Shown: positions 21,401-34,032, numbered from the stretch's first letter. The stretch: 64,000 bases of DNA from Litomosoides sigmodontis (GCA_963070105.1 OY718805.1:6258001-6322000); one strand, 5' to 3'. The notes: generated by a model from the letters alone, not told the origin. Translations and numbers: made by a program.

Positions 21401-22348
21401 ACTTATAAAGAAACAAATAAAACACTTTATCTTTCTGTTTTGCTTACTTGTTCAATACTGTTAACCAGGTCAAGCACCAAGATGATTTCTTTTAATTAAA
21501 TTGCCTTTTATTTCTTGAAGTCACATTATTTTGTTTCTTTTCATACACCATTTTTTTGTTTTTGAAATTCAAGTAATTGAATCCGTATGGCAGTCGGAAA
21601 GTCTTTCGTTTCAAATTACTGAAAAACTAATGTTATGTGAAATTGGAATTATTGTTAGTGCTTGTTTGTTCGAAAAACTTACTGAGAGATATTTCTGACT
21701 TTTGCAGAGTTTGTGATGTGGAATTGAAATCAGAGTATTCTAGATAAGCAAGTTAGGTTTGTTATTTCTAACTTTGAGCAATTTCTTTCAATGGGGATAT
21801 TTCCGTATTACAGAGGTATCGTTGGAAACGAGCAGTGTAGATTGGGAGAAGGTTCAACCGGTGGTTACACCGTTGCCTGCGGCACACGCTTCAGTAGTAT
21901 TCGATGAATGGACATACCACGATCCAGAAAAGCAATGCGACGCCAGGTCGGGTTGCAAAAAACCGCAAAGCGAAAGTGTCGTTTGGGTATGTGTTGCTTA
22001 GGTTGATTAGTTTATTTTTATTTATTTTTATCCAATGTTTAAATAATATATCAAAGCCTTTAATATTTAAAATCGTTGCAAATTAGTTCTCTTGGAGTCG
22101 TAACTGGAGTCAGCAGTTGCCCGATATGAAAGACTGTTTGAATTCGGTTGCTAAATTTATTTGCACTAAGTAAGTTTTATTTTATTCAGTTGTGTTACAA
22201 CAATATAATAATTTTCAAGATTCTTTAGGTGCAATGTGATTACTGCTGCCGATGGTACCATATGGAATGTGTAACAGAGCATGGTGTAACTGTTGGTAAT
22301 TCAGATGATTTCAATTGTGGTTGCAGGGAATCAAAAGAAGAAAACTAA
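15403..22348 (+). CDS. FHA + PHD-finger chromatin protein, TCF19-like architecture
   Basis: Likely nuclear; FHA domains bind phosphothreonine and PHD fingers read histone tails. Exons: 15403-15479, 15886-15954, 16287-16398, 16500-16616, 16827-16910, 17440-17733, 17848-18814, 19037-19246, optional 19400-19423, 19498-19598, 19942-20033, 20425-21149, 21814-21986, 22229-22348; about 1046 residues. The FHA domain is in the first five exons, with KIGRNPD, ISREHTTI and LNGTYVND supplying the conserved Gly-Arg, Ser-x-x-His and Asn-Gly. A long Ala/Ser/Thr/Gln-rich linker follows, then a Lys/Ser/Glu-rich basic stretch with GRPKKG (AT-hook-like) around 20610. The C-terminus is a complete C4HC3 PHD finger: Cys991, 997, 1010, 1013, His1018, Cys1021, 1036, 1038. 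Human TCF19 also pairs an N-terminal FHA with a C-terminal PHD but is only about one third as long. Exon 2 needs an AAG acceptor, the weakest junction. Confidence 0.85.
17783..17830. repeat. Perfect 21-bp inverted repeat in a short intron
   Basis: Arms at 17783-17803 and 17810-17830 are exact reverse complements separated by six A residues. They lie inside the 114-bp intron 17734-17847, and the right arm ends 17 bases before the acceptor. In RNA this would be a strong hairpin beside the 3' splice site. Confidence 0.95.
19400..19423 (+). other. Possible 24-nt cassette microexon of the FHA-PHD gene
   Basis: Flanked by a TTTTTAG acceptor and a GTAAAT donor, in phase 1 on both sides. Inclusion inserts MGSCLKDA and keeps the frame (SPK...GRGHGHSD). 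Skipping is equally compatible with the flanking exons. Confidence 0.5.
22087..22169 (+). other. Possible frame-shifting cassette exon inside the PHD finger
   Basis: Lies between the two PHD exons, with an AATTAG acceptor, a GTAAGT donor, 83 nt, and open in the frame delivered by the upstream exon (FSWSRNWSQQLPDMKD...). Inclusion shifts the last exon to end at 22274 and destroys the second half of the PHD finger. Skipping gives the intact C4HC3 finger and is taken as the main form. Confidence 0.4.
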
Positions 22349-24226
22349 CAATGTGCAGTAATTTTCTTCTTTATATGGTTCGTTACACGCAATAGTTTTT
22401 GGTGTTCCTTTTCTTCTTCTCTTTTTTATAGCTTCAATGGTGTTTGCAAAGGGTAATGGCATCAAGATTTTGCTTAGGTGTCTTTTGTTGTTTATGCTAT
22501 TGTTCATCTTGTGAAAGTTATGTGACAGTCTATGACTTATAGATTGACGATCATATCATACCAAATCTTATAGATTGACAATCATATCAAGTTCCCGAGA
22601 CTGTTCGCTTTCTCACTCTCTTTTGCTCCCTCTATTTCTCCATAAATTAAGAAAATGTTTAAGATTATATAAAGCGAATTGTCAAAGCGGCAAGATACAG
22701 TACTACATTTAGCAAACGATACCTAAGAGAAGGAAAAATCAATCAGGTTTTTATTTTAGTGATTCGATGAATATACTCTGTTTGTTGCTGATTCTATGAT
22801 GATAGCACATTTTCAATTAATTGATGTTTTTTGTACATAAATGATGATATTGTTTTATTGTTTTACTGCAATTATGAACGATATCTTATGACATTGAATT
22901 GTGCCAAACATAAGATTGTCCGTTACTTGTTACTGAAACTGTGATAATGCTCAGTCCGATACTTCCCTTTCGTGAAACTTTTAAGTTATTTCTCACAGTA
23001 TTATGTTAATATTCAGAGCATATTAATTGTCATGTATTAGGATAATTTTATTGTTAATTTTACAGTTCCTGGATCACTTTGATCACTTGCCATTATAGGA
23101 GCGTATGCATTTAATTACAAGCCCTTCCGGTCCTTTTTTTATTTAAAGAGGGCTTATTTTTTCACAGTCTTAGGGCTTGAAATATTGCCAGCGAAAATAA
23201 GAAAAAGTAGTAATATCAATATAAAATAAATCAGTTACCGGAAAATCCAGGAATTTCCTACATTACCATACTGTGATTCGTTTCTCTATTGATCTTCCGA
23301 TAACCTCTTTCCCATGCAAATACTACGGTACTAATATTGAAAACTTATGGGAGAATCTGTTGGCTTGCATATTCCGAGATACTTAGCTCTAACAGTTACT
23401 TTCTGTGTTTTCACATTCATTTCAATAGTTTCATCTTGCATGCTAACATTTACGTTGTTGTCGTATTGGCACGAGCTTGTATTTATTGTTTTCCTGTTCC
23501 ATGCACTGTGGTAGGCATACGTCATTCCGAAATGTCAAAGATTGCACATGTTTAAAAGTATCAAATATGAATTCTTGCTTAACCAAGTTCATCTTCACGT
23601 TAACTATAAGTAATATGTTTAGATTATAGCGTAATCAATTGAGCTGCCATACCTTAGTTGACGTGTTATGCTGAAAGTGGTAGCGTGAAGCTGCATAGCA
23701 CAAAATCTCTTTGGTACTGCAAATTTTACAAAATTTTTACCTCTAATTCTTCTGCTGTGTTTATTTAACGTTCAACAAACGGGATCAATAGAGATTAATA
23801 AAATTATGAAATTCGTTATTCCGTGTTACGCTCTTTCAAATATATTAGTTGGTAACAACCTTAGGACAGTACAGTATGTTGTAAAACGATTTAAAAAGTT
23901 TTAAGTATTTCATAGCCAATGTGATTGTTTCAATTTACTATTGCTATTTGGTGATGCCACCACATTTGGAAATGGTGATGTAGAAAGAAGCTTTGGATGT
24001 GCTCCCACTCCCTGTTTATCCTAACAAATACATGCGTAAGCTTCCCATTTGTGAAGGAAGTTAAAAAACTTCCCATTTTTTAAATGAAAAGCTAAGTTCG
24101 GAAATGTCTAATGCAGCTTGTAATTTCGTTTCGTTGTGGTATGGAAGATTGGACGACAGGAGAAAGTTTATTTTACTCTAATTTTTGACTGAGAGAAATA
24201 CATATTGCAGATTTTAGGAAGAGCAT
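22349..24226. other. Intergenic region before the RAD17 gene
   Basis: 3' UTR of the FHA-PHD gene plus the upstream region of the RAD17 gene. No convincing coding exon was seen. It contains a near-perfect 23-bp direct repeat (22536-22558 and 22567-22589, one mismatch, 31-bp spacing). Confidence 0.6.
22536..22589. repeat. 23-bp direct repeat, two copies
   Basis: CTTATAGATTGACGATCATA and three more bases at 22536-22558 recur at 22567-22589 with a single G/A difference. Confidence 0.9.
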
Positions 24227-27200
24227 ATGATGTCAGTTACTTGGTTTTGTTCATCGTTTGAGTCGTCGAGTAATTCAAATCAAGCAACGACAAATCACCA
24301 TAGGGTAATCAAACATTACCGCTTAACAAACATGAATTACTGTGTTTGTCCAACATGCAATACATCTACTGGAGATGATAAGTTATGTAGAAGTTTATAT
24401 ACATATGCATATGTATTTATACCATTCGAAACATGTTTTATTTCAGTTCTCAAAAAAGAACAATTCACGTACCAATGCTGATAATACAACCATAGATTGC
24501 GATGAAATAGAGGTGCCTACGGAAGTAGAATTTTGTAATGCGCATGAAGAGGAATCCACTCACGCCCTAATTGATCGATTTCCGCTTCAGAATGTCGAAC
24601 ATTTAGCTGTAAATCCGAAAAAGGTTGATGAGGTACTGTTTCAGACGTTAGCATTTACGATCGGTTTACTTCTAAATCGTAGGTCAGTGAGATATTATTA
24701 CGTAATCAGATAAGCAATCGAGATTGGACTACCTATACCACTTTATCAACGTTTTTGGAGTGCTATCGTCGCCAATTAATATATCTTCTTGCTGGATTCT
24801 TTTTAGTTAAGGCGATGGATGCGAAAGAAGCAAGGACGATGTCGAGAATGTAAGTTACTTCTGCTTACCGGACCCACTGGCAGTGGTAAAACAACAGCTG
24901 TGAAAATGTTGTGTCACGAACTAGAGTTTGAATTAATCGAATGGAATTGTTCCGAATACTACGATATCTTTTATGATCCAGAAGGAAAGGAAGTTGTTTA
25001 TGAGGAAAATCAAGTAAGTCATATTTTTTTTAAGTTCTTAAACTTCCTCTTAACAAGTTTACTGATTTCTTTTGGTGGTCTCTGAGACTCCATTTTCTAT
25101 GTGCATTATTACACGTTGATGCGTAGAAAGAATGGTAGATTCTCTTTGTTTACCATTTTTAAAATATTGATTTTATTTGATGAGTTTGAAAGAAGACGAG
25201 AATTTTGTCGTGTCTTATCGTTCCAAAGTACAAACAATTTGTGGAGGGTAGAGATTCCAAATAAGAATTTAATTATTGCTTGGATTATTCAGCAATTTCA
25301 AGATTTTGTTCACATTGCCATGATCGTTCATTCTCTTCAGGTCAGAAAATTTACCGAATTTTTGAAATCATCGGATCGTGGATCTCTGGAAAAGTCGGTT
25401 TCACAGAAAGTTATACTTATCGAACAACTTCCAAATATCTTTTATCAGTAATTCTTTCCTTTTTTTGAAGCAAAATTTTACATTTTTCTCGCATTTGCAT
25501 TTGGCATATTAAACTAACGAGAAATTTCACTTAAAGTACAACTGGTTTTTACCACGGAATGTGACTCATTGCGAATTGTAGCAGTATGGACAAAGGTATT
25601 CGATGTTATTTTTTATTTTAGAGATCCATCGGTATTACATGCGACATTGCGGAACACCGTTAAAAACACCGTCTGTATGTACATATTTATCATGAGTGAT
25701 GTTGATTCCTGCTGGTATTTAAGTCCAAAACGCATTTTGCCTACAAATATTCGCTATCAAATAGGCTTTGAGGAATTAGCCTTCAATCCTTCTGCAGTCA
25801 TTTTCTTATCGAAAGCACTACGAAGGATTACTTCGCTGCTGAAGATGAAAGTGTCACCGTTACAAATTAAAAAAATTGCTGAGAATTCCAATGGTTCGTG
25901 TTTAAATATGGTATTGCAGTTTTGAGTGGACCCAAATTTGAAATATAATTGGGCTTCGATAAATCGTTTTGTAATTAACCAAAAATATGATTGGAAGTCA
26001 TACTTTATGCATTCACCATATTTACTGCAGGTGACATAAGAGCAGCAATCCACAACCTACAGTTGTGTTTCGATGGTAACAGAAGATTTAATGAAACTTA
26101 TTGTCTTCAATCCTCAGTTTTAATTGATCCGTATCATTGTTTGGGAAAGCTTCTTTATGCGAAAAGGTATGTGCATAAAATTCTCCTTACTCATTATAGT
26201 TTTCGTAGGAGTTTTAAGGTTTCATTCTCGCGAGCAAATTATGATGATCGTTTTGTGCTTTCTTTTTTCTTCTAGCTGATCGGTTTTATAATATTGTCAA
26301 CTTTAACACATAAAGATTCGACAAAGCTGATGACGATTGGAAGAAAGCTGAAGAAAAGTTGAAAATTGAATTAAGAGGACTTTACTCAAGAGATTATCCT
26401 CCCAAAGATGATGTCAGTGAAGTGCTTACCAAATGTGGTATGAACGCTGAGAAGGTTATTAATTTGTCGACTTTAATTCTGATTCTAATTTAAGCTCATA
26501 TGTGGGTGAAGTTTTTTGAATTCATCTCCAATTTTTTTTTGATTTTCTGACTTATTTTAAGGGACCAAGCAGTTGATTTTAATAAATTTCAATGTTTAAA
26601 TATTTTGCAGATGGTGATGTTCTTGCATGAACATGAGCCCAATTTTGCTCCATCATTATTATCGTATCTGGGCATTCTCAATAACATAAGCCTTTTCGAT
26701 TCAGCATTTGGTCATTGGGAAGTTCGAATGGATTCTAATTTCAACTTATATATGGGTGAAGTAAGTATACTAATTCGACGAAAGTTTTTGGAAGGAGGAC
26801 AATGTTCATGAGAGTGTTAAATTTGTAATTCTAAGCTACTAGTGTACATCTGCTGCCGATGAACCAAGAATATGACAAGGAAGAAGTAGGGTAAATGAGG
26901 TGCAACTATTATTAACGAACTAACTAGTTTTATTTCAGGTGACCGCTCGATCGACTGTTTTTTACAATTTCGGGTGCAAAAGCAGACAAAGTGAGTTCCA
27001 GATTTATTCACGATTCAGTGATAGTTCCTTCACTGATTAGTGTAGATAATATTCCATTTACAAGTGTTCAATACTGGTAGGAGTGCTAAGTGTCACTGTT
27101 CTAGGTGGTTATATTTTGTCTGATCATTTTTCAATTCAACTGAACTAATTTTGCTGCAGGTAGTGGAATGTATCGCTTTCATAAACCTCGTTCTTCTGAA

Positions 27201-27764
27201 GGAGATTATCAAACATTGAATAAACAAAAAGAAATTCATGCTGCTTTTCCTCCACATACTTACCGAGAGGTTTCAACGCTGTAAGGAATCTCTGTCATAT
27301 TTTTGAAAAACGAGTCTTATTCGAGGCTCGACATGAAATTTTACATAGTCTCAAATATTTATTGTCAGAAGTAACTTTTACGAGGATTTCATAAATTTTC
27401 GTCTTACACTACTGCATTCAGAGATTTAATAACTAATAACTTGAGTGGCCATTTTCAGTGATTTCAAACATTTCATTTTAAAATAATAACTTGCCTGTGC
27501 TGATCAAGTAGAAGGATGAATGTTAAGTCCTTAATGAAAATATACAACTACAATTACTACTATGATTGCAGGACACTTCCACTAATTAGATTTATAAAAC
27601 CATCAACGCTGGATAATTATCAGTATCAAGTTCTTATGTCAATGAATTCTGCGATATGTACCAACTTTGCTGTAAGCAAGTCTTTTACAAACGAGAAGTC
27701 AAGCAGGCGATCTCCAACATATGATGAAGAAAATCAGTTTGATATCGAAGAAATTGATGTTTAA
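24227..27764 (+). CDS. hpr-17: RAD17 checkpoint clamp-loader subunit
   Basis: RAD17 replaces RFC1 in the clamp loader that places the 9-1-1 complex at damaged DNA, activating ATR signalling in the nucleus. Exons: 24227-24304, 24447-24632, 24807-25013, 25293-25447, 25622-25893, 26031-26166, 26316-26454, 26611-26760, 26939-26990, 27160-27280, 27572-27764; about 562 residues, against 681 in human. Walker A is GPTGSGKTT (110-118). The Walker B region reads VILIEQLPN where human has IILVEDLPN. Other matches to human RAD17 are NGDIRAAIHNLQ (human SGDIRSAINSLQ), LGKLLYAKR (LGKILYCKR) and RFHKP (RPLHKP). It ends in an acidic tail, FDIEEIDV, comparable to IIIEDYESD. The two overlapping ATGs at 24227 and 24230 make the start uncertain by one residue. 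The 5' edge of exon 4 (25293 or 25341) and the AAG acceptor at 26315 are the weakest points. Confidence 0.88.
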
Positions 27765-29612
27765 TATTTCTCTCATGTCCTTAAATAGACATTTCACTTT
27801 CTTTCATTACAGCTTCTTTCACCATTGTTGGTTTTTTCCACCTGTTATTTCGAAAATATTGTTGGCTATTCACAGATTTATACTTATTTCTGATTGTTTG
27901 TAGCTGCCTTCATTTTGGATTGGAAACCTTTCTTGCTTTAGCTTAGTACTTATTTCGGCATACAAGAAGAGGTTATTCTCGTAACGTCACTTATCCTATA
28001 GCAATTGTACCCCTGCGACTTTGTGGTTGATGCCATTTCTCACAGCAGCAAGTAGGAGTTCCTGATGTGTGGAATTTCACATCATGTTGTTCTGACCGCG
28101 CCTGACATCATCTGTTCACACCTGAATCAAGTGAGTGAACTGAGTAACTGCTACTGATCATCTCAGTGGTCGAAGGTAACATCCTGCTGCACTGACAATG
28201 GTGGTAATGCTGACATTCACAAGATCTGTTGGGTGGCAGCAGCGGAATTTTAATAGACGATTTATTAATGCAATGAGCGTATGACTGCTATTATGATCTT
28301 GTGACGAGAGTTATGATGCAAGCATTATCACTTCGTGAAATGGATTCGAGGAGTCTTTGAAGTGTCAGGTTGAAGAAAGGCTTATGGCGAAACCTCTTTC
28401 CCGTTGTTTTTACTTCTTTCTCAGCTCCCCTTGATTGTTTTCTTCAGGAGGAATTTTGCCACTGCAAGGGAATTCAATTTTTAGACTCTAAATTTTTGAA
28501 TGAAACGAATGTTGTAGTGAGCAATTAAATTGTCCAGATGTTACTTTATCATACTGATTCAACTGAAGAAGTCAGTCATTCTTTAAAATATTTGAAAACT
28601 CCTCCCTTTCCTAAATTTAAATAGCACTTTGTATACTTTTTGATGATGAAATTTCTGTAATCACAAAAAATCATTTCTACCATACAGTTGTCTTATCGTT
28701 ACAGTTGTCTTATCGTTCACTTTCCCACGTATTTGTTAAATTAATCTGTGTCTATTTCGAACTAACTGAACTTCTCATTACACATATCGCGGTAACACTT
28801 ACCAAATTTTCGTGAAGAGAACCGGGAAGTTAGTGAGTGCTATCGCAGATTATTTACAAAGCTGTGTGAGGAAGTCGGCTTCGTTGAGATAAAGCTGGAC
28901 AATATGTTAGAAGTGTATGATATACAGTAAGTGGCGTTTGACTAGATGAAATAAACTTTGAGCAGCTGGTTGATGCACAAATACAACACTGATTTTGCTT
29001 TTGGTCATTTCGTTTAGTCATCGATCAAAATCTGAAGCGATGCACGCCTATTTGTTTACGTATCGCGCAATTGTCATAACAATAGCAGAGGAAATCGACG
29101 TGAAGACAGTCAACTGTCACGGCCAATCAATCAATCAGTCAGTCAGTTAATGAGTGAGTGAAATCACTCATTCATTCATGCAGTAAGGAAAAAAAGAACT
29201 GAATTGGTAGAAGAAGAAGCGAAAGAGGTGGAGGAGACTCCTCGATCGGATCTTGTCGGCTGATCGATCCATTCCTCTATCAACAAACTTAGATTATACG
29301 GCGGCGTATAGCGCAACCGCGATGGCACTTCTACCTTCCAGTTACAGTTCAACAACCTAGCTCTGAAACTCCACTTTATTCCCTCATTTATTTGCTACTT
29401 TCGACTACCATCATCATCCTTGCTATACTCATTGGAATTAACTTCTCCCTCCCTCCCTCCCTTCCTCTTTCTCCCTCTCTCTCTTTCAAATTACACATAT
29501 TTCCGGGATTTTCATATGTACCATTGCCAAGGTGGCAATAAATTTCTCAAATTCATTCCTGCTCAGACAGTTGCATACGCGCAGTACTGTGCCATTACTA
29601 GTATTAAAAGAA
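27765..29612. other. Intergenic/5' region before the PLPPR-like gene
   Basis: No coding exon is supported. It contains an exact 17-bp tandem duplication (28684-28700, 28701-28717), a CAGT-repeat stretch near 29132-29150 and a CCCT-rich pyrimidine tract near 29446-29480 shortly before the first ATG of the next gene. Confidence 0.55.
28684..28717. repeat. Exact 17-bp tandem duplication
   Basis: ACAGTTGTCTTATCGTT occurs twice in a row. Confidence 0.95.
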
Positions 29613-32600
29613 ATGTCCTCCCCACATTCACGAGCGCAATCTGAAGTCTTCTCCGCATCTCAGTACGATGGTCCAATAATTAAGCAACAACGTGTACAGC
29701 TTAATTATTTTATCATTCCAATTTTCATCCTATCAGTTGTTGGTTTAGCATGTTTGTGGACATTGTGGTACTATGTGAGGTAAGACTACCTACTCAGCGC
29801 ATCTTTCATGCTTCTTATTATTTTTAAATTTTTATTATTTTCCACTGGAGATGGCAGTTTAGTCAAAAAAAAAACATTTTAACTGTAAACGATTTGACAC
29901 TAATAAATTTCACTCATATGAATAAGAATTTCAGTTTCACGACCGTTTTCCCCTATCATCAACGAGTATTCCAGTGTCGTGACGTTCTCTTGTACAGGCC
30001 CAATTTTCAGACAGAAGATTTCAATCTTTATGTATCCTATGCTCTCCTTTACTCACTTGGCTTCACACTACCGCCATTTGTTGTGCGTTTTAATTTGTTC
30101 TTTACCTTTTCGCTTAGAAAACACACCCTTAATTAGCTATCTTAATTAGTCCATTAGTCAAAATTCCACATGAACTATTCACTTTTATGAAATTAAGCAT
30201 TTTGGTCTATTCTTAGCTGATCGTTCCTTGCGAATTTTCTGTCTTATGCTGTGTTCACTCTCATGTTCTTATTTTATATTACAGATGTTTATCGGTGAAA
30301 TAATGTTTTGGCTATTCTCTACAAAACCGAGGAAGACCGTTTATGCTAGCTGTGGCGAATGTAAAATTCATTTATTAACTCGACGACTTGCACGATTTAT
30401 CGGTCAATTACTTAAAATTCTACATTTAATAATGCTTTATCAACACCGCCGGATTGATAGGTGTTTTAAATTGAGTAAAGTTAAAATTCTTCCAGTAAAA
30501 TTTTACTATTTTAGTATTGCTGAACAAAAACAATAGGGGCTACCGACAACACACTGCGAGAATTACATTTTTTTTTCTGAAATCATTTCCATTTAAAAAG
30601 AAAATGGAAATAAAATTTGGAGGATTTTGTGATTTCAGAAATACTATTTTAAATGCTGTAAATATTTGTAAAGTAATATCACCAATTCACCGCTGAAAAC
30701 GTTGAATTTACAAACGCTCGAAAAATCAGGTTTATCCTGAAATAGCTCTGTTTTGTTTTAAGGCAAATATGCGATGACCTTAAATTGCAGGTGTGTTCAT
30801 GTTCGGTGCACTTACAACACAAATATTTGTTTATGCGATGAAATTCATGACCGGTTATCACCGACCATATTTTTTGTCTCTTTGTAGACCAAACATAAGG
30901 TTCCCTCAAATATCGCTTTCCTTCTTTCTCCTGCGTTTTTGTTTACCTTTGTGAGGGAAAGAATATCCACAATTCTTCAGTGATGAAGTTCAATGTATAC
31001 AGCGAAGAGGCATTTCGGTGGGGCAATGCAATATTGCGGGAGATATTTCTTAAGTTTTTTAAGATTTGAATGGATTTTGAGCTAAAGAAATTGATCAGAG
31101 AAACTCTTCAACTCTTAGCACTTCCCAGAGTTTTTTTAATTTGAAATGGAAAATCACTTTCCAGACAAGATCTCTTTGAAAAGGGATCATAAAGAAGGAG
31201 AGAAACTGTTTGATCCTTTAGATGCTAACTAAATTATCTGCTGTAACATTCAAGCCATCATCCTCGATGCACAGGCACTCGTTGAAATATCGTTGAAAAT
31301 ATCGGAAAAAACAGAGCAAAATGATAATCAAAATCCTTTAAAAAAAGGAAAAACTAGATTTCTCGTTAATTGCCAAATATTTGTGCTTCAAAATGCAAAA
31401 AAATTAGAAAATGTTAGAATATAGAAAGTTTTGGAGTTTTTAATTTGCAGAACGATTCAGCAGAAACATTTCATTTTCTGAAATAACTTTTTCTAATGGA
31501 AAGTTTTAGCTTCGATTTCTTTATTCCAATACAAAGATCATAAAGGAAATTACAGCGCATGTACAGGGCCGCTCGAGCAATCGCCGTCGCCGTCGCCCTT
31601 CCTAGCCTGTTTGTATCGGAATCCTTACGATTTACGCTACGCCTCACTTTCATTCCCGTCACTTCATGCAGCATTTTCATCATATTCATGCACATTTGCT
31701 TCGGTAAGTTCATTAAGCGCGTAACTTATCGATCTCTCTCAATCCCGCTACCTCGAGCTCGCAGTACAGTACAGTTCGGCGACAAGCGTTTAACACGAAA
31801 GTGGAAGTTAAAATTTGTCTATTTGTTCTCTCTCTCTCAATTAGCTTCGTTAAAGAATGAAGGAAGGAATTTAGTCTAAAGCTCAGAAGTTAGTGAGTTG
31901 AATCTTGCAGTGCTACATCTACTACATGATCGGTCTACGTAGTGCGCCTCTGCTGCGACCATTTCTCATCTTCGGTTTCATGGGCCTTACATTAATTGAT
32001 TCATTTTCGCGAATCAGCGGTTACAAGAACCACTGGAGAGATATTTGGGTTGGATGGCTGATCGGCTTTTGCATTGCTCTCTTCTTGGTAGCTATTTCAC
32101 TGATTCTTTTCAAATAAACTCGATACTTTCCATTTCAGTAATATATTCACTTATTTATATACGCACTTCAACAATATAAATGTTAATTTATAATTTGCAT
32201 AGTGAATTTTGCATTCTTCCTGCAGCACTTTTGAGCTTTCCTTTCAAAGAGAAGGAATTGGAATTCAGTTAACCAGTAATGTATTTCTTGCATTATTTTC
32301 AGTGTCACGCTGTCCAGCGCTTTCGAGAACATTATTACTTCGCAGTAGAAAAACCGATGACACTGGACGAGCGTGTAAGCCCATTCTTTCAATGGTTTAG
32401 ATTGCCACGCATACGAGCACCCTCTTTGAAAGAGGAATACACGTAAGTCTGACATGGATTTTTTACTTACTTATTTCAAAAAGCACCTCTAAAATTATAT
32501 TGCGGAAATGAAATATTTAGCACATTAGTGATTTTTCATTGCAAGTGTCTTTAATAATACAGAAGAATGACACAAGGATATCTTAGTTGTATGACAGGGT

Positions 32601-32775
32601 TTACGAGGAAGACATCCCACAACCGACAGTTCCTGCACCTGCGTCTACTGCAGCACGTCATCGTCGAAGTCAAGATCGCATCTATGAGGTCACCACAACA
32701 ACTGAAAGCTTTCATCGCACCATTTCTCCACCACAGCAGCAACAGCAGCAGCAAAACGGTTACTGCAGCTATTGA
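29613..32775 (+). CDS. Phospholipid phosphatase-related (PLPPR/PRG-type) membrane protein
   Basis: Six-span membrane protein of the PAP2/LPP superfamily. LPPs dephosphorylate lipid phosphates outside the cell; PLPPR proteins lack catalytic residues and shape neurites and membranes. Exons: 29613-29779, 29935-30082, 30285-30402, 30791-30899, 31556-31703, 31911-32087, 32303-32442, 32598-32775; about 394 residues. Motif C1 is intact (KFMTGYHRP, 162-170). Motif C2 reads PSLH (215-218), keeping the His but not the Gly of PSGH. Motif C3 reads SRISGYKNHWRD (263-274), where the catalytic His is Asn270, as in vertebrate PLPPR (RNHWSD). The cytosolic C-terminus has EEDIPQP and a run of seven Gln. ATG 29613 is preferred to the in-frame 29532 ATG because it leaves a short hydrophilic N-terminus before the first membrane segment. 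An alternative acceptor at 32563 would give a different C-terminus. Confidence 0.85.
30575..30640. repeat. Nested inverted repeat in a PLPPR-like intron
   Basis: Outer arms TTCTGAAATCA (30575-30585) and its reverse complement (30630-30640) enclose a second pair, ATTTCCATTT (30585-30594) and AAATGGAAAT (30602-30611). It sits inside the intron 30403-30790. Confidence 0.8.
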
Positions 32776-34032
32776 ATTTGTTGAAGTTTATCGTAAGTTA
32801 AGTGATGTCTTCCAATCAAAGATTTCGGTGGAATTTTGAAGTGACTCACCGTTATAAGCAAGGTTGAAACGCAACGAAACATTATAAAATGCTTTAAATT
32901 AGTAACAGATTAAGCCAACTTTGCTATTATGAAAAAGTTGGCTTGAGAATGCGTGAATGATTTTATCACTGATGTGACAGTCACAGCCACAGCTCATTAC
33001 AGTCGTTACTCTGCTATTTTCCTGGACAATGTTCTCTGGGATTTTCTCGGAATCTAGCGTATGTAGTATCTCGCTCATTATCATAAGGGCGGATTTGTCC
33101 TTGTCGCTTTTTCTTAGCAATGAGGGGGGGAATGGATGTAGAATAGAACAGTTCTCGAAGCGACAACGAAATAATGCAATTTTAGTCGTTGAAGAAACTA
33201 TGCTCGAAGAAGCTCAAGTATAATAATAGTAATTTGTTAGTTCAATGACGCTGCCGGCTTGCTTGAGGAAAGAGAACCTGAATCGGTGGATAGTTCTGAG
33301 TGCCATCTTAGCTTGTTTAACTCATCATTATTAGCCGTCATAGTGATATTGCGATCGGAATGCTGTAGTGTTCCGAAGGGGCCAAGTGAAGCTTAATTAT
33401 ATCTCGAATCTTCAGAATAAATAAAATTCAGAATAACAAGCTCTTCACAGAATAAATAATTACTAAGAGATTTTGAGCATCCCAGGCTCACTTCAGTTCT
33501 TCTAGTCATCCGAATTGAGCATTAGTCGCTTCCTTCTGATAAAGTTGGTTAGCTCCATAACTCATTAATTCTTTCGCAGAAAGAACAAAATTAATTAATG
33601 AAATTGCATCACAGTCAAGTTTACTGACTTCTTTCTAGGCCAAAACACTCTCCAAAAAATTATTTCACTTGAAAGGGTTGCACATACATGCAATCATCCG
33701 GATATTATAGTGATATCCTGGTGATGGAGTGGTACTTATGAATTAGCGTTGTGCGAGACTACTTTATCTGACATTATTTTCAGCTGTACTTTAGGCCATG
33801 TATTATTCGAATTGCTACTCTCAACCATCACTGAAATGTGTCTCAACCTGCAACATATAACACTTACATATTCTAATAAAAACATTTTAAAAAACGAAAA
33901 TTTGCCAAGTTTCTTAGGAAATCTCACGCCGTAATGAGGAATTTTTTTTTTGGAAATAAGCATATTTAGGGAAAAATTGCGGAATATTTAAACCATCAAT
34001 TGAGGAAAATTTTCTCAAAGAGTTCGATTATT
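32776..34032. other. Convergent intergenic region
   Basis: Lies between the 3' ends of the PLPPR-like (+) and GPCR (-) genes and probably holds both 3' UTRs. AATAAA-type hexamers occur near 33417 and 33450. No coding exon was recognised. Confidence 0.6.
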
